Shown: piece by piece, positions 29,109-37,309 of the stretch
Position numbering within the stretch: position 1 is the first letter of the stretch
Layout of the letters: every line of letters starts with the position of its first letter
Source: Streptomyces umbrinus
GTDB taxonomy: Bacteria; Actinomycetota; Actinomycetes; Streptomycetales; Streptomycetaceae
Direction: 5' to 3'
NCBI RefSeq assembly: GCF_030817415.1
Contig: NZ_JAUSZI010000002.1
Location: forward strand, 1,054,001-1,118,000
DNA: 64,000 nt
Notes under the pieces: model-generated
Seen by the model: the letters and a program-made list of their open reading frames with translations, nothing else
Told to the model about the DNA's origin: nothing
Database searches by the model: none
Made by a program: the position numbers and the translations under genes

Positions 29109-30026
29109 CTACGCCGGGACCAGTGCCACGACGAGCGGGACGGCGGCGATGCCCAGGAGCGTCTGCGTCGCGGTGATCCCGGCCATCAGCGGTGCGTCGC
29201 CGCCCAGTTGCCTGGCCATGATGTACGACGACGATGCCGTGGGCAGGGCCTGGAAGAGTACGGCGATGATCAGCGCGTGGGAGCCCAGGCCTACCACTTG
29301 AGCCGCCAGGAAGGTCGCGGCCGGCATGAGCGCGAACTTGGCGGACGAGGACGCGAGGATGGGTGCCGTCCACGACCGTGCGGCGCCGAAGCGCAGGGCG
29401 GCACCGATGCACAGCAGACCCAGCGGCATCGCGGCCGCACCCAGTGCCTGGATCGCCGGTGCGATGCCCGGCGGCAGGCTCAGGTCGAGGGCCTGGAGGA
29501 GGATGCCTCCCGCGCAGGCGAGGATGAGCGGGTTGGTCACCAGCTGTTTGACGACGCCCGAGAGGCTCGGGCGGGCGCTGCCGAACCGTGCGAAGACCAG
29601 CACGCACAGCACGTTGACCGTCGGCACGATCGCCGCGTTGCAGACCGCGGCGAAGGCGATGCCTTTGGTGCCGAACAGGCCGCCCGCGATCGTCACGCCG
29701 ATGTAGTTGTTGAACCGGATGCTGCCCTGGAAGACCGACGTGAACGCATCGTCCCTCAGCCGCAGCATGGGCCTGCACGCGACGACCAGCACGGCCACGG
29801 CCACCGTGGAGGCGATCAGAACGGCGGCCAGGGCACGCACAGGCAGATCGTCGGTGTCGGCGGTCGCCAGACTGTGCAGGAACAGCGCGGGCAGCAGAAC
29901 GCGATAGCTCAGCCGCTCGGCTTCCGGCCAGAAACTCTCGGCTGTGATCACCGTTCGCTTGAGCGCGTAGCCCAGCGCGATGAGCAGGACGACCGGAACG
30001 AGCGCCTTGATGGTCAGTGCGATCAC
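29109..30026 (-). CDS. AEC-family (auxin efflux carrier-like) transporter
   Basis: 305 residues with about ten membrane helices in two inverted halves, beginning IALTIKALVPVVLLIALGYAL and ending MAGITATQTLLGIAAVPLVVALVPA. NNYIGVTIAG in the first half and ALPTASSSYIMARQLGG in the second are the crossover motifs of the family. Bacterial members export or exchange small organic acids such as malate or malonate. GTG start at 30026. No enzyme neighbour to indicate the substrate. Confidence 0.88.
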   Translation of the reverse strand: MIALTIKALVPVVLLIALGYALKRTVITAESFWPEAERLSYRVLLPALFLHSLATADTDDLPVRALAAVLIASTVAVAVLVVACRPMLRLRDDAFTSVFQGSIRFNNYIGVTIAGGLFGTKGIAFAAVCNAAIVPTVNVLCVLVFARFGSARPSLSGVVKQLVTNPLILACAGGILLQALDLSLPPGIAPAIQALGAAAMPLGLLCIGAALRFGAARSWTAPILASSSAKFALMPAATFLAAQVVGLGSHALIIAVLFQALPTASSSYIMARQLGGDAPLMAGITATQTLLGIAAVPLVVALVPA

Positions 30027-30165
30027 GCCGGCGCCCCGTCCGGAGTGGCGACGTCGGCAGAGAAGTCAGTGGCCTGGGTACTGGGAGTCGTACGGCGCAT
30101 ACCGACAGGCTGATGTAACACCGCGAGGCATGACAACCATTACAGAACGCGCGCAAACCCCCTTG

Positions 30166-30546
30166 TCAGCCGTCGAAGCTGCGGCGAGAGGCCTCGATGT
30201 GACCGAAGTACCGGTGGGTCCAGTCACACATTCCGTCCACCGTCGCCCGTAGGCCCTGGCCCGGCTCGGTGAGGGTGTATTCGACCCGGGGCGGCACGGT
30301 GGGGTGCACCTTCCGGTCGACCAGGCCGTTGCGCTCCAGCATGCGCAGGTTCTGCGTGAGCATCTTGTGGCTGATGCCCTCGACCTCGTCCCTCAGCTCG
30401 CTGAAGCGCAGGGTGCGCTCACCGAGGGACTCGATGATCAGGAGCGCCCACTTGTTGGCGACGTCCGAGAAGATCTCCCGCGCCAAAGAGTCCGCGCGCG
30501 TCAGGTCCGCTTCGTCCGGCGAGTCGCTGAACTGCTTGGTCACCAT
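30166..30546 (-). CDS. HxlR-family winged-helix regulator
   Basis: 126 residues. The HxlR core is plain: FSDVANKWALLIIESLGERTLRFSELRDEVEGISHKMLTQNLRMLERNGLVDRKVHPTVPPRVEYTLTEPG. One Cys (MCDW) lies in the C-terminal helix, not at the usual N-terminal redox position. Divergent from a RidA gene across 143 bases; such pairs are common, with HxlR repressing the neighbour. A small palindrome CACTGAAAAGTG lies in the gap but is too short to be sure. Confidence 0.92.
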   Translation of the reverse strand: MVTKQFSDSPDEADLTRADSLAREIFSDVANKWALLIIESLGERTLRFSELRDEVEGISHKMLTQNLRMLERNGLVDRKVHPTVPPRVEYTLTEPGQGLRATVDGMCDWTHRYFGHIEASRRSFDG

Positions 30547-30689
30547 CAGGTTCCCCAGTCACTGAAAAGTGCGTTCTTCCATGTCAGCGCTCACTCTCCT
30601 ACGGTTTCCCAGTAACCACAAGAGACCACGGGAATCATGGAACGACGGAAACGAGCCCTCATCGCAAGGGCTCTGAACAAGGAGTCGGC

Positions 30690-31097
30690 ATGGCCATCAC
30701 TCTGGTGAACCCCGAAGGACTGACGAAGGTCGACCTCTACCGACAGGTATCGGTCGCCACCGGGTCGAAGCTGATCTACCTCGCCGGGCAGGTCGCCTGG
30801 GACGCCGACGGGGTCACGGTCGGCGAAGGTGACTTCGCCGCACAGGTCGAGCAGTCCTACCTCAATGTCGGCACGGCTCTGGCCGAGGTCGGCGCCTCGT
30901 TCGACAACGTGGTGAAACTGACCGTCTACCTCGTCGACTGGACCCCCGACAAGATGCCCCTGTTCGCGGAAGGGGTCGCACGCGCCGCCGCGAAGCTGGG
31001 GGTCACCCCGGCCGCACCGCTCACCGGGGTGGGTGTCGCCGCTCTGGCCGCGCCCGACCTCCTGGTCGAGGTCGAGGCCACCGCGATCATCGACTGA
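30690..31097 (+). CDS. RidA-family (YjgF/YER057c/UK114) protein
   Basis: 135 residues; AAGGAG precedes ATG 30690. YRQVSVATGSKLIYLAGQVAWDADG, SYLNVGTALAEVGASFDNVVKLTVYLVDW and the C-terminal VEVEATAIID mark the family. True RidA hydrolyses reactive enamine/imine intermediates made by PLP enzymes and uses an Arg near residue 105; at that position here is APLTGVGVAAL, lacking the Arg, so this is probably a Rid subfamily member without the canonical imine deaminase activity. Likely controlled by the divergent HxlR protein. Confidence 0.9.
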   Translation: MAITLVNPEGLTKVDLYRQVSVATGSKLIYLAGQVAWDADGVTVGEGDFAAQVEQSYLNVGTALAEVGASFDNVVKLTVYLVDWTPDKMPLFAEGVARAAAKLGVTPAAPLTGVGVAALAAPDLLVEVEATAIID

Positions 31098-31178
31098 ACA
31101 GGCGTCTCCGCCTGGAGCTTGTTCTCGACCCGTGGCGCTTGTTCATGGCCGCGGGCCCCGAACCGCGTGCTCCGAAGG

Positions 31179-31254
31179 GGCGGGGCGGCCGGATTCGAAC
31201 CGACGTCCTCCGAGATGATGTCGCGGCGCACTACCTCTGTGCTACGACCCCGCC
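31179..31254 (-). tRNA. tRNA-like sequence, probably a pseudo-tRNA
   Basis: The minus strand has a T arm (GTCGG, TTCGAAT, CCGGC), a D arm (GCAC, AGAGGTA, GTGC) with correct spacing, and an acceptor formed by GGCGGGG-T-CG with CGCCCCGCC, two pairs longer than normal with a bulged T. The anticodon arm is faulty: stem CCGCG/CTCGG has one mismatch and the loop ACATCAT lacks U33, giving a nominal ATC anticodon. It resembles sequences that tRNA finders label undetermined or pseudo. It may be a decayed tRNA or a tRNA-like element. Confidence 0.5.
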
Positions 31255-31364
31255 TTGGTCATGATCGTAGGCCCCAACTGCAAGGGACTGCCACCCTGTT
31301 TCGGCTCCACGGACGGCTGGTCGTACAGGAGGTGGTGCGGGAGGTGGTGCGGGATACTGCGGCA

Positions 31365-32936
31365 ATGTTCGGGATACGGGACCGTCGGCGCGCGGTCGTC
31401 GTCCGGTGCGTGGTGGCCATTGTCCTGACCTTGATGACCGCTCTTACGGGCGTTGGCCGGGCCACGGCGGCGGAGAGGGGTCCGCGCGACATCACACAGG
31501 ACTATTTCTACGTACCGCTGCATTCGCAGGAGCCGTACACCTCCGATGTGCTCGGCCTCGAGTTCGCGTACGACGGGCCGCCACGGAATGCCGAACTCAC
31601 CGTGGACGCGGCGGGGATCGACGGCGTCGCGGTCGTCGCCTCGGGGGCCGACGGCTGCAGGCCGAGGATGCCGTCCTTCACCTGTTCCAAGCAGCTGCAC
31701 CCCGACTCCCAGGGCTGGAACATGCAGGAGCTGAAGCTCCGCCCCGCAGCCGGGGTCCATGCCGGGGACTCCGGCACCCTGAGCTACACCCTCAAGCCGG
31801 AAGGCCTGCCCGCCGTCCGAGGCAGCCTGAAGGTGATCGCCGGGCGGCCCGAACTGCGAGTGAACGAGAGTCCCGCCCTCAAGACGATCGCCGTCGGTGA
31901 GACCTTCAGCGTGCCCATCGTCATCCGCAACACCGGCGATGTCCCTGCCCGCGGTGTCGTCCTGCTCATCGAAGGCAACGCAGATCTGTCCGCGGCCACC
32001 CGGCACAGCAACTGCCGCTACGCCAAGGACGCAGACACCGTCCAATGCCTCCTTCCCGACGCCGTCATAGCTCCCGGCGTGACGATGCGGGTGAAGCCGG
32101 TGCTGCGGGTCAAACCGAGCCGAGCCGCGCTGGCCGAGCGACTGTCCTACGGGGCGTGGTCCTTCCACTCCTCCGGACGGCACCCGGGCCCGCCATGCTG
32201 CGTGGGCGACCCCGCCCCCGGCCTCACGCCGGGGCAAGGCACACCCCTTTCCCTCACTCCGGACCCGACCGGCGGCAAAGGGACGACGTTCACCACCACC
32301 CCTGAGCCGGCGGAGGTGAAGGTGCCGGTGCGGAACACCGCCGACATCGAGGCGATCGGCGCAGCGCTGCGCGGCAAGGTCGGCACGACCCACCGCATCC
32401 GCGTCGGCTACCGCAACAACGGCCCCGCCGAGACGGGCGAGATCCGGACCGTGTTCATCGCACCGCCCGGCACGGAGGTGATCCGGGCGCCTTACGACCC
32501 CGAAGCCGAGGAGGAGATGGCCGACCAGGTCTGCCGGACGAAGAATCGCGGCCGCAGCTACACCTGCAGCCAGTACAGCGAGGTCGGCCAGAAGGTCTTC
32601 TACGAGTTCACCTTGCGCACCACCAGCGACGACACCCGTTCCGGCTGCGTGTCCGTCTCTGCCCGGACCGGCGAATCAGGGCCGGGCGGCAGCCGGGTCA
32701 AGGACACCGAACGCAGCAACGACACGGCACCCGTCCAGGTGGCCGAGAACGGCACGGTCTCCTGCGCTCTGCCCAAGGAGGGCGGCAGCGGAGTTGGCAG
32801 CTGGGCCGTCGGCACCGGGATCGCGGCCCTCGCCGGCTCGGCATTGCTCGTCGCCGGACACCGACGCAGGAAGGCGTCGCGATCGCGTCCGACACCAACA
32901 CGCTGGTGGCTGACGCGCTTTGAACGTGAGATGTGA
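31365..32936 (+). CDS. Secreted, membrane-anchored surface protein, unknown function
   Basis: About 523 residues. An N-terminal signal segment (VVVRCVVAIVLTLMTALTGVGRATA) and a C-terminal membrane helix (GSWAVGTGIAALAGSALLVAGHRRRK) with a basic tail frame a large extracellular part. That part has beta-sandwich-like repeats (VPIVIRNTGDVPARGVVLLIEG and HRIRVGYRNNGPAETGEIRTVF), similar in style to DUF11/CARDB-type domains, and several Cys. No LPXTG sorting signal. ATG 31365 chosen; in-frame GTGs at 31335 and 31347 follow AGGAGG (31327-31332) and are possible. Role at the cell surface unknown. Confidence 0.72.
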   Translation: MFGIRDRRRAVVVRCVVAIVLTLMTALTGVGRATAAERGPRDITQDYFYVPLHSQEPYTSDVLGLEFAYDGPPRNAELTVDAAGIDGVAVVASGADGCRPRMPSFTCSKQLHPDSQGWNMQELKLRPAAGVHAGDSGTLSYTLKPEGLPAVRGSLKVIAGRPELRVNESPALKTIAVGETFSVPIVIRNTGDVPARGVVLLIEGNADLSAATRHSNCRYAKDADTVQCLLPDAVIAPGVTMRVKPVLRVKPSRAALAERLSYGAWSFHSSGRHPGPPCCVGDPAPGLTPGQGTPLSLTPDPTGGKGTTFTTTPEPAEVKVPVRNTADIEAIGAALRGKVGTTHRIRVGYRNNGPAETGEIRTVFIAPPGTEVIRAPYDPEAEEEMADQVCRTKNRGRSYTCSQYSEVGQKVFYEFTLRTTSDDTRSGCVSVSARTGESGPGGSRVKDTERSNDTAPVQVAENGTVSCALPKEGGSGVGSWAVGTGIAALAGSALLVAGHRRRKASRSRPTPTRWWLTRFEREM

Positions 32937-32955
32937 GCGGACGGAGGGGCTGCGC

Positions 32956-33567
32956 TCACCCTGGCCGCGCGGCCATGAGCTTGCGGGTGAACCTGTGCAT
33001 GTGCGGGTCGAGGGTGTCCCCGGGCTCGGCGAGGACCCGTGACAGCGAGAGCCACTTGATCGCCGAGAATTCGTCCTCGTCGAAGGCGACGACACTGCCG
33101 ACATCCGCCCCCAGGACGTACCAGAGCGACACGTCAGTGTGCCGTCCCTGCCCGCGCGTCTGCGTGATGGTCAGAAAAAACGGCTGCCTGCCGGCGACCA
33201 CCGACGGAACGGCGTCGATGAACACTTCCTCGCGGCACTCACGCACCACCGTGTCCCACGGGTCCTCCATCGGCTCGACATGACCGCCACTGGGAAGCCA
33301 CAGACCGGCCTTCCGGTGGGCGACCAGCAGGAGTTCGCCGCGCTTCTCGTCCAGGACCACGAAGTAGCTGACGAGATGGACCGGCGGCACATCGGGTTTC
33401 CGTACCCGATGGAGCGGAGCTCCGCCGGCAACCCACTCCACCGCCTCGGCGAGATGGGCACGCTCCTGTTCGTCCCAGGGACGAACACCCTCCAGCAGAC
33501 TCGTCAGCCGCGCACGGAGAAGCTGGTCACGTTCGTCTGAAGCACCGGTCGCATTCACTGAGTTCAT
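32956..33567 (-). CDS. Nudix hydrolase
   Basis: 203 residues. The Nudix box is complete: GGHVEPMEDPWDTVVRECREEVF (G-x5-E-x7-REU-x-EE pattern), preceded by LLLVAHRKAGLWLPSGGH. These enzymes cleave nucleoside diphosphates linked to another group using Mg2+. An N-terminal helical region of about 65 residues precedes the domain, as in several actinobacterial house-cleaning or MutT-like proteins. ATG 33567. It converges with the surface-protein gene (gap 19 bases). Substrate unknown. Confidence 0.9.
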   Translation of the reverse strand: MNSVNATGASDERDQLLRARLTSLLEGVRPWDEQERAHLAEAVEWVAGGAPLHRVRKPDVPPVHLVSYFVVLDEKRGELLLVAHRKAGLWLPSGGHVEPMEDPWDTVVRECREEVFIDAVPSVVAGRQPFFLTITQTRGQGRHTDVSLWYVLGADVGSVVAFDEDEFSAIKWLSLSRVLAEPGDTLDPHMHRFTRKLMAARPG

Positions 33568-33615
33568 GATGCCAAGAAGCGGTGTTGCCGCGAGGGCGGC
33601 ATGGACCGCAGAGGC

Positions 33616-33661
33616 TTCTTCGCAAAGAAGTCTTTGCGAAGAACCCTTTGCGGTCTAGGGT
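33616..33661 (+). promoter_or_regulatory. ArsR-type operator overlapping a leaderless promoter
   Basis: TTCTTCGCAAA (33616-33626) and TTTGCGAAGAA (33633-33643) are perfect 11-bp inverted repeats with a 6-base spacer. The right arm gives a -35-like TTTGCG (33633-33638), 17 bases before TAGGGT (33656-33661). Transcription would start near 33668-33670, the ATG of the ArsR gene. A third TTTGCG follows at 33647. Confidence 0.65.
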
Positions 33662-33669
33662 CACTCGGT

Positions 33670-34344
33670 ATGACTGAACGGAGCGAGCGGCCACAGGACT
33701 TGACTCCCCATCCGGACTCGGTCGTTCTGGATGCCAAGGGGCTGCGTGCCCTCGCGCACCCGGTGCGGGTGCAGTTGGTGGGACTGCTGCGGAAGCATGG
33801 TCCGTCGACGGCCACCCGGCTTGCGGAGCGGCTGGGCGTCAATTCCGGCACGGCCAGCTACCATCTGCGCCAGCTCGGTGCGGCCGGTCTCGTCGAGGAG
33901 GACACGGAACGCGGCAACGCGCGGGAGCGCTGGTGGCGTTCGGTGCACCAGCGGACGTGGTTCAACGATCAAGAGCTGGTCGAGCGGGAACCCGAGGCCG
34001 CACTGGCCTACCTGCAGTCCGTCGCCGCCACGTACACCTCGCGCACCCAGCAGGCGCTCAACGAGCTTCAGACCATGCCTCGTGTCTGGCGGGACACCTT
34101 CGACATGAGCGACTGGCCCCTGCGGATCACTCCCGAGGAGGCTTCCGCGCTCTACGAGGAGTTGCGGGCAGTCATCTCCCGCTATCGGCAGGACACACCG
34201 GGGGCGGCGGCGCAGGCACCCGAGGGCGCCGAGCGGTTCTCCGTGATCACCCACCTCCTGCCCGAGCCCGACGCTCCCGCCACCTCGACGGGCACAGGCG
34301 CAGACGCCGATGCAGGCGCGGACGCGGGCACGGAGAGGCCATGA
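33670..34344 (+). CDS. ArsR-type (HTH_20) regulator of the following MFS gene
   Basis: 224 residues. Winged helix at 20-90: LRALAHPVRVQLVGLLRKHGPSTATRLAERLGVNSGTASYHLRQLGAAGLVEEDTERGNARERWW. No metal-binding Cys pair, so not an arsenic/metal sensor. The Ala/Gly/Asp tail (TGTGADADAGADAG) is low complexity. ATG 33670; no ribosome site, and a -10-like TAGGGT places the transcript start at the ATG. Its stop overlaps the MFS start (ATGA), so the two are translationally coupled. An inverted repeat upstream suggests self-repression. Confidence 0.9.
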   Translation: MTERSERPQDLTPHPDSVVLDAKGLRALAHPVRVQLVGLLRKHGPSTATRLAERLGVNSGTASYHLRQLGAAGLVEEDTERGNARERWWRSVHQRTWFNDQELVEREPEAALAYLQSVAATYTSRTQQALNELQTMPRVWRDTFDMSDWPLRITPEEASALYEELRAVISRYRQDTPGAAAQAPEGAERFSVITHLLPEPDAPATSTGTGADADAGADAGTERP

Positions 34345-35666
34345 CGAAGAAGGCCTCCGGTACGGACGACTTAGCCGACGCGCGCACCTTGCGTCCGCTG
34401 GGCGGGGTGCTCTCGGCGATGGCGGTGTCGCTGACGGGCACTCGGATCTCCGGCATCGCGCTGCCCTGGTTCGTACTCGTCACGACCGGCAGCGCAACCC
34501 GGACCGGACTCGTCGCCTTCTGCGAGATGGCCCCGTACGTGGTGGTCAAGGCGCTCACCGGACCGCTGGTGGACCGGGTGGGGCCGCGCGTCGTCTCCTG
34601 GGTCACCGACCTGGCCAGCGCGACGGCCGCCGCTGTCGTTCCCCTCCTCCACGGCCTGGGCCTGCTCTCCTTTCCCCTGCTGCTGGCCCTGGTCGCGCTG
34701 ATCGGGGCGGCCCGTGGTCCGGGCGACCTCGCCAAGGAAGTCATGGTGCCGGAGGCGGCCGACCGCAGCCGGGTGCCGCTGGAGCGGGCCGCGGGCCTGT
34801 CCGGCGTGATCGAGCGGCTCGCCTCCACGGTCGGCCCCGCGGCCGCGGGATCCCTGGTGGCGCTGCTCGGCCCCCTGACGGGTCTTGTGGTCAACGCGGC
34901 CTGTTTCGCCGCCGGATCGGTGATCGTCGCGGTGGCACTGCCCCAGGACGTGGGACGCGCAACCGCGGCGCCCCCGTCGCCGGGCGGGGAGCCTGAGCCG
35001 GGCTACTGGCGGCGGTTCGGCGAAGGCTTCACCTTCCTGCGCGGCGATCCGCTGCTCCTCACCCTCATCGTCATGGTCGGGATCACCAACCTGCTGGATG
35101 CGGCCTTCAGCGCGGTGCTCATCCCTGTCTGGGCCAGGGAATCCGGCAACGGACCGACAGCGATCGGCCTGATGAGCGGCATGGCGGGAGCCGCGGCGAT
35201 CGGCGGGAGCCTGCTGGCCACAGCGGTCGCACACCGGCTGCGGCGCCGGGCGGTGTTCTTCACCGGGTTCCTGGTCGCCGGGGCGCCGCGCTTCCTGGTC
35301 CTCGCCGCCGACGCACCGATGGGCGTCGTACTGGCCGTGTTCGCCGCCAGCGGGCTCGGCGCGGGCTTCCTCAACCCGATCATCGGGGCCGTCCTCTTCG
35401 AGCGGGTGCCCCGTCCCGTACTGGGCCGTGTCAACGCGCTCGGTGATTCGCTGGCCTGGTCCGGCATCCCCCTCGGCGGGCTGATCGCCGGGGCGGCGGT
35501 GGCCGTCGTCGGGCTCGTGCCGGTGCTGGTCACCTGCGGAGTCGCGTACTTCCTCGCCACGAACCTGACCGGGCTGCGGCCGGAATGGCGGGAGATGGAC
35601 CTCGGACGCGGGGGCAGATCCTCGAAGCAGTCGTCCGAGGCACGCCCACTGGAAGCAAACCCGTAA
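34341..35666 (+). CDS. Major facilitator superfamily exporter
   Basis: 441 residues from ATG 34341, overlapping the arsR-type stop by four bases. About 12 membrane helices; MFS loop 2-3 motif GPLVDRVGPRVVSWVTD and the second half's AVLFERVPRPVLGRVNAL. The architecture matches MFS_3 (enterobactin-exporter/macrolide-efflux-like) pumps. An upstream ArsR-type repressor typically responds to the exported compound. Substrate unknown. The ORF extends further upstream in the same frame, but only as a shadow of the regulator gene. Confidence 0.9.
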   Translation: MTKKASGTDDLADARTLRPLGGVLSAMAVSLTGTRISGIALPWFVLVTTGSATRTGLVAFCEMAPYVVVKALTGPLVDRVGPRVVSWVTDLASATAAAVVPLLHGLGLLSFPLLLALVALIGAARGPGDLAKEVMVPEAADRSRVPLERAAGLSGVIERLASTVGPAAAGSLVALLGPLTGLVVNAACFAAGSVIVAVALPQDVGRATAAPPSPGGEPEPGYWRRFGEGFTFLRGDPLLLTLIVMVGITNLLDAAFSAVLIPVWARESGNGPTAIGLMSGMAGAAAIGGSLLATAVAHRLRRRAVFFTGFLVAGAPRFLVLAADAPMGVVLAVFAASGLGAGFLNPIIGAVLFERVPRPVLGRVNALGDSLAWSGIPLGGLIAGAAVAVVGLVPVLVTCGVAYFLATNLTGLRPEWREMDLGRGGRSSKQSSEARPLEANP

Positions 35667-35681
35667 CTAAGGGGTTACGCT
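35662..35681 (+). promoter_or_regulatory. ArsR operator and -10 of the arsR-SRPBCC pair
   Basis: CGTAAC (35662-35667) and GTTACG (35674-35679) are perfect inverted repeats with a 6-base spacer, overlapping the preceding stop codon. TACGCT (35676-35681) is a -10-like element that would start transcription at about ATG 35689. So the operator covers a leaderless promoter. Confidence 0.65.
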
Positions 35682-35688
35682 TTTCGTC

Positions 35689-36057
35689 ATGGACGAAGTG
35701 GCCCACGCGATAGCGGATCCCGTACGCAGGGAAATCCTTCTCATGCTGCGTGGGGCCACGCTCACGGTGGGGGAGATCGCGCGTCGCTTCACCATCAGCC
35801 GGCCGGCGATCAGTCGTCATCTGCGGGTGCTGCGGGAGTGCGGGCTGGTCCGCGACGAGCTCGTGGGGCGGCAGCGGATGTACAGACTCGATGCGGCGCC
35901 GTTGGCGGAAGTCGCCGAGTGGATCGCCGTGATCCGCGCGCCGGGCGGCTGGGATCAGCGCCTGGACGCCCTTGAGACAGAGGTTCGTCGCACCCGCCGT
36001 GAGAGGTCCATGCGTCGCACGGCACCACATGGAGAACGTACGGAGGACACCGCATGA
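35689..36057 (+). CDS. ArsR-family regulator paired with SRPBCC protein
   Basis: 122 residues. Compact winged helix: AIADPVRREILLMLRGATLTVGEIARRFTISRPAISRHLRVLRECGLVRDELVGRQRMYRLDAAPLAEVAEWI, the subtype regularly fused or coupled to AHSA1/SRPBCC proteins. No Cys metal site. ATG 35689, no ribosome site, likely leaderless. Its stop overlaps the next start (ATGA at 36054-36057). It probably represses this two-gene operon through the GTAAC-type palindrome. Confidence 0.93.
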   Translation: MDEVAHAIADPVRREILLMLRGATLTVGEIARRFTISRPAISRHLRVLRECGLVRDELVGRQRMYRLDAAPLAEVAEWIAVIRAPGGWDQRLDALETEVRRTRRERSMRRTAPHGERTEDTA

Positions 36058-36560
36058 AACCAGTACCCAGCGGCCGGCTCGTGCCCACCGCCGACGGCAA
36101 CGACCTGATCCTGACCCGTACGTTCCGGGCGCCCATCGATGACGTGTGGGCGAGCGTCACCGAATCGGAGCGCACGGCACGGTGGTTCGGTCCCTGGGAA
36201 GGGGACGCGGCGCCGGGTCGTACCATCCGGGTCCGGATGGCGTTCGAGGAGGGCGAGGCGTGGACCGAGGTGCGTATCGACGCGTGCGAGCCGCCGCGGC
36301 ACCTCGCCGTCTCCACGTCCGACGAAGCGGGCGACTGGCGCATGGAACTGCGGCTGTCCGAGTCGGCCGGGACGACGGAGCTCCAGTTCGTCCATCACCT
36401 CACGACCACGAAGGGACTCGGCGAGATCGGACCGGGCTGGGAGTACTACCTGGACATGCTTGTCGCCTCACGCGACGGCACTCCGGCGCCGAGCTTCGAC
36501 GACTACTACCCCTCGCAGCAGGCCTACTTCGAGGCCCTGGCGGACCAGCGGTCTTCATGA
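36054..36560 (+). CDS. SRPBCC (AHSA1/START-like) ligand-binding protein
   Basis: 168 residues: LILTRTFRAPIDDVWASVTESERTARWFGPWEGDAAPGRTIRVRMAFEEGEAWTEVRID is the usual N-terminal half, and the long C-terminal helix follows GEIGPGWEYYLDMLVASRDG. These proteins bind hydrophobic ligands in a deep cavity, or act as stress co-factors; function with an ArsR partner is widespread but undefined. Translationally coupled to the regulator. It converges with the SDR gene. Confidence 0.9.
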   Translation: MKPVPSGRLVPTADGNDLILTRTFRAPIDDVWASVTESERTARWFGPWEGDAAPGRTIRVRMAFEEGEAWTEVRIDACEPPRHLAVSTSDEAGDWRMELRLSESAGTTELQFVHHLTTTKGLGEIGPGWEYYLDMLVASRDGTPAPSFDDYYPSQQAYFEALADQRSS

Positions 36561-36581
36561 GGGCTCGGAGGGTCCCGGCAG

Positions 36582-37262
36582 TCAGTAGGTCGCCCTTCCG
36601 CCGCTGATGTCGTAGACGGCTCCGGTGGAGAAACTGACCCGGTCGGAGGACAGGAACGCGACGAGTTCGACCACCTCCTCGGGGCGGCCGATCCGCCGCA
36701 TCGGGATCAGACCGGCGATGCGGGCGAGCACGTCGGGAGCCGTGCTGTCGTTCATGGGTGTCGCTATGACGGCGGGAGCTATGACGTTGACCAGGACGCC
36801 GCTGGTGGCCAGTTCCTTGCCCGCGGACTTGGTCAAAGCGATCACGGCCGCCTTGGACGCGGAGTAGACCGACAGGTCGGCGTTCCCGTCCTTGCCTGCC
36901 ATGCTGGCGAAGTTGACCACACGGCCCCAGCCGCGGTCGCGCATGCCGGGGACGAACGTCCGCATGGTGTTCACGGTGCCCAGGACATTGACGTCGAGGA
37001 CGTGGCGCCACTCCTCGGGGGTCGTCTCGGTGAGCGGCTTGTTCGGTCCTACGATGCCTGCCGAGTTGACCAGTACGTCCACCGGCCCGATCTCCTCGGC
37101 GATCCGGCGCAGCATCCCTTCCTCCGTCACGTCCGCGCAGATGTCGGCACCGTCGAGGTCGAGTGTCGTGACCTTCAGCCCATCGGCCCTGAGACGTTCA
37201 GCCGCTGCCGCGCCCAGTCCCCTGGCCCCTCCGGTGACGAGGGCCGCTCTGGTGGTCGTCAT
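36582..37262 (-). CDS. SDR-family dehydrogenase in sugar-acid locus
   Basis: 226 residues: TGGARGLG at 10-17, NSAG (variant of NNAG) near 67, Ser in NFASMAG, Tyr-Lys in YSASKAAV and an NAD-preferring Asp in TLDLDGAD. GGAGAG precedes ATG 37262. It follows the IlvD/Edd dehydratase on the same strand (47-base gap), so the two are co-transcribed. By analogy with non-phosphorylative deoxy-sugar pathways it could oxidise a 2-keto-3-deoxy sugar acid to the diketo acid that an FAH hydrolase splits. That assignment is inference. Confidence 0.9.
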   Translation of the reverse strand: MTTTRAALVTGGARGLGAAAAERLRADGLKVTTLDLDGADICADVTEEGMLRRIAEEIGPVDVLVNSAGIVGPNKPLTETTPEEWRHVLDVNVLGTVNTMRTFVPGMRDRGWGRVVNFASMAGKDGNADLSVYSASKAAVIALTKSAGKELATSGVLVNVIAPAVIATPMNDSTAPDVLARIAGLIPMRRIGRPEEVVELVAFLSSDRVSFSTGAVYDISGGRATY

Positions 37263-37309
37263 GTCTCTCCGCGAGGTCGGGGGCGTCGGTCCGGTGCGGC
37301 GCGCGTGAG

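Noticed and set aside
31119..31364. Upstream extension of the surface-protein gene
   Set aside because: It would run through the tRNA-like sequence and add residues before the signal peptide; a start at 31335-31365 fits better.
33933..34340. N-terminal extension of the MFS frame
   Set aside because: Arg-rich shadow of the ArsR gene; the transporter starts at ATG 34341 with an ATGA overlap.
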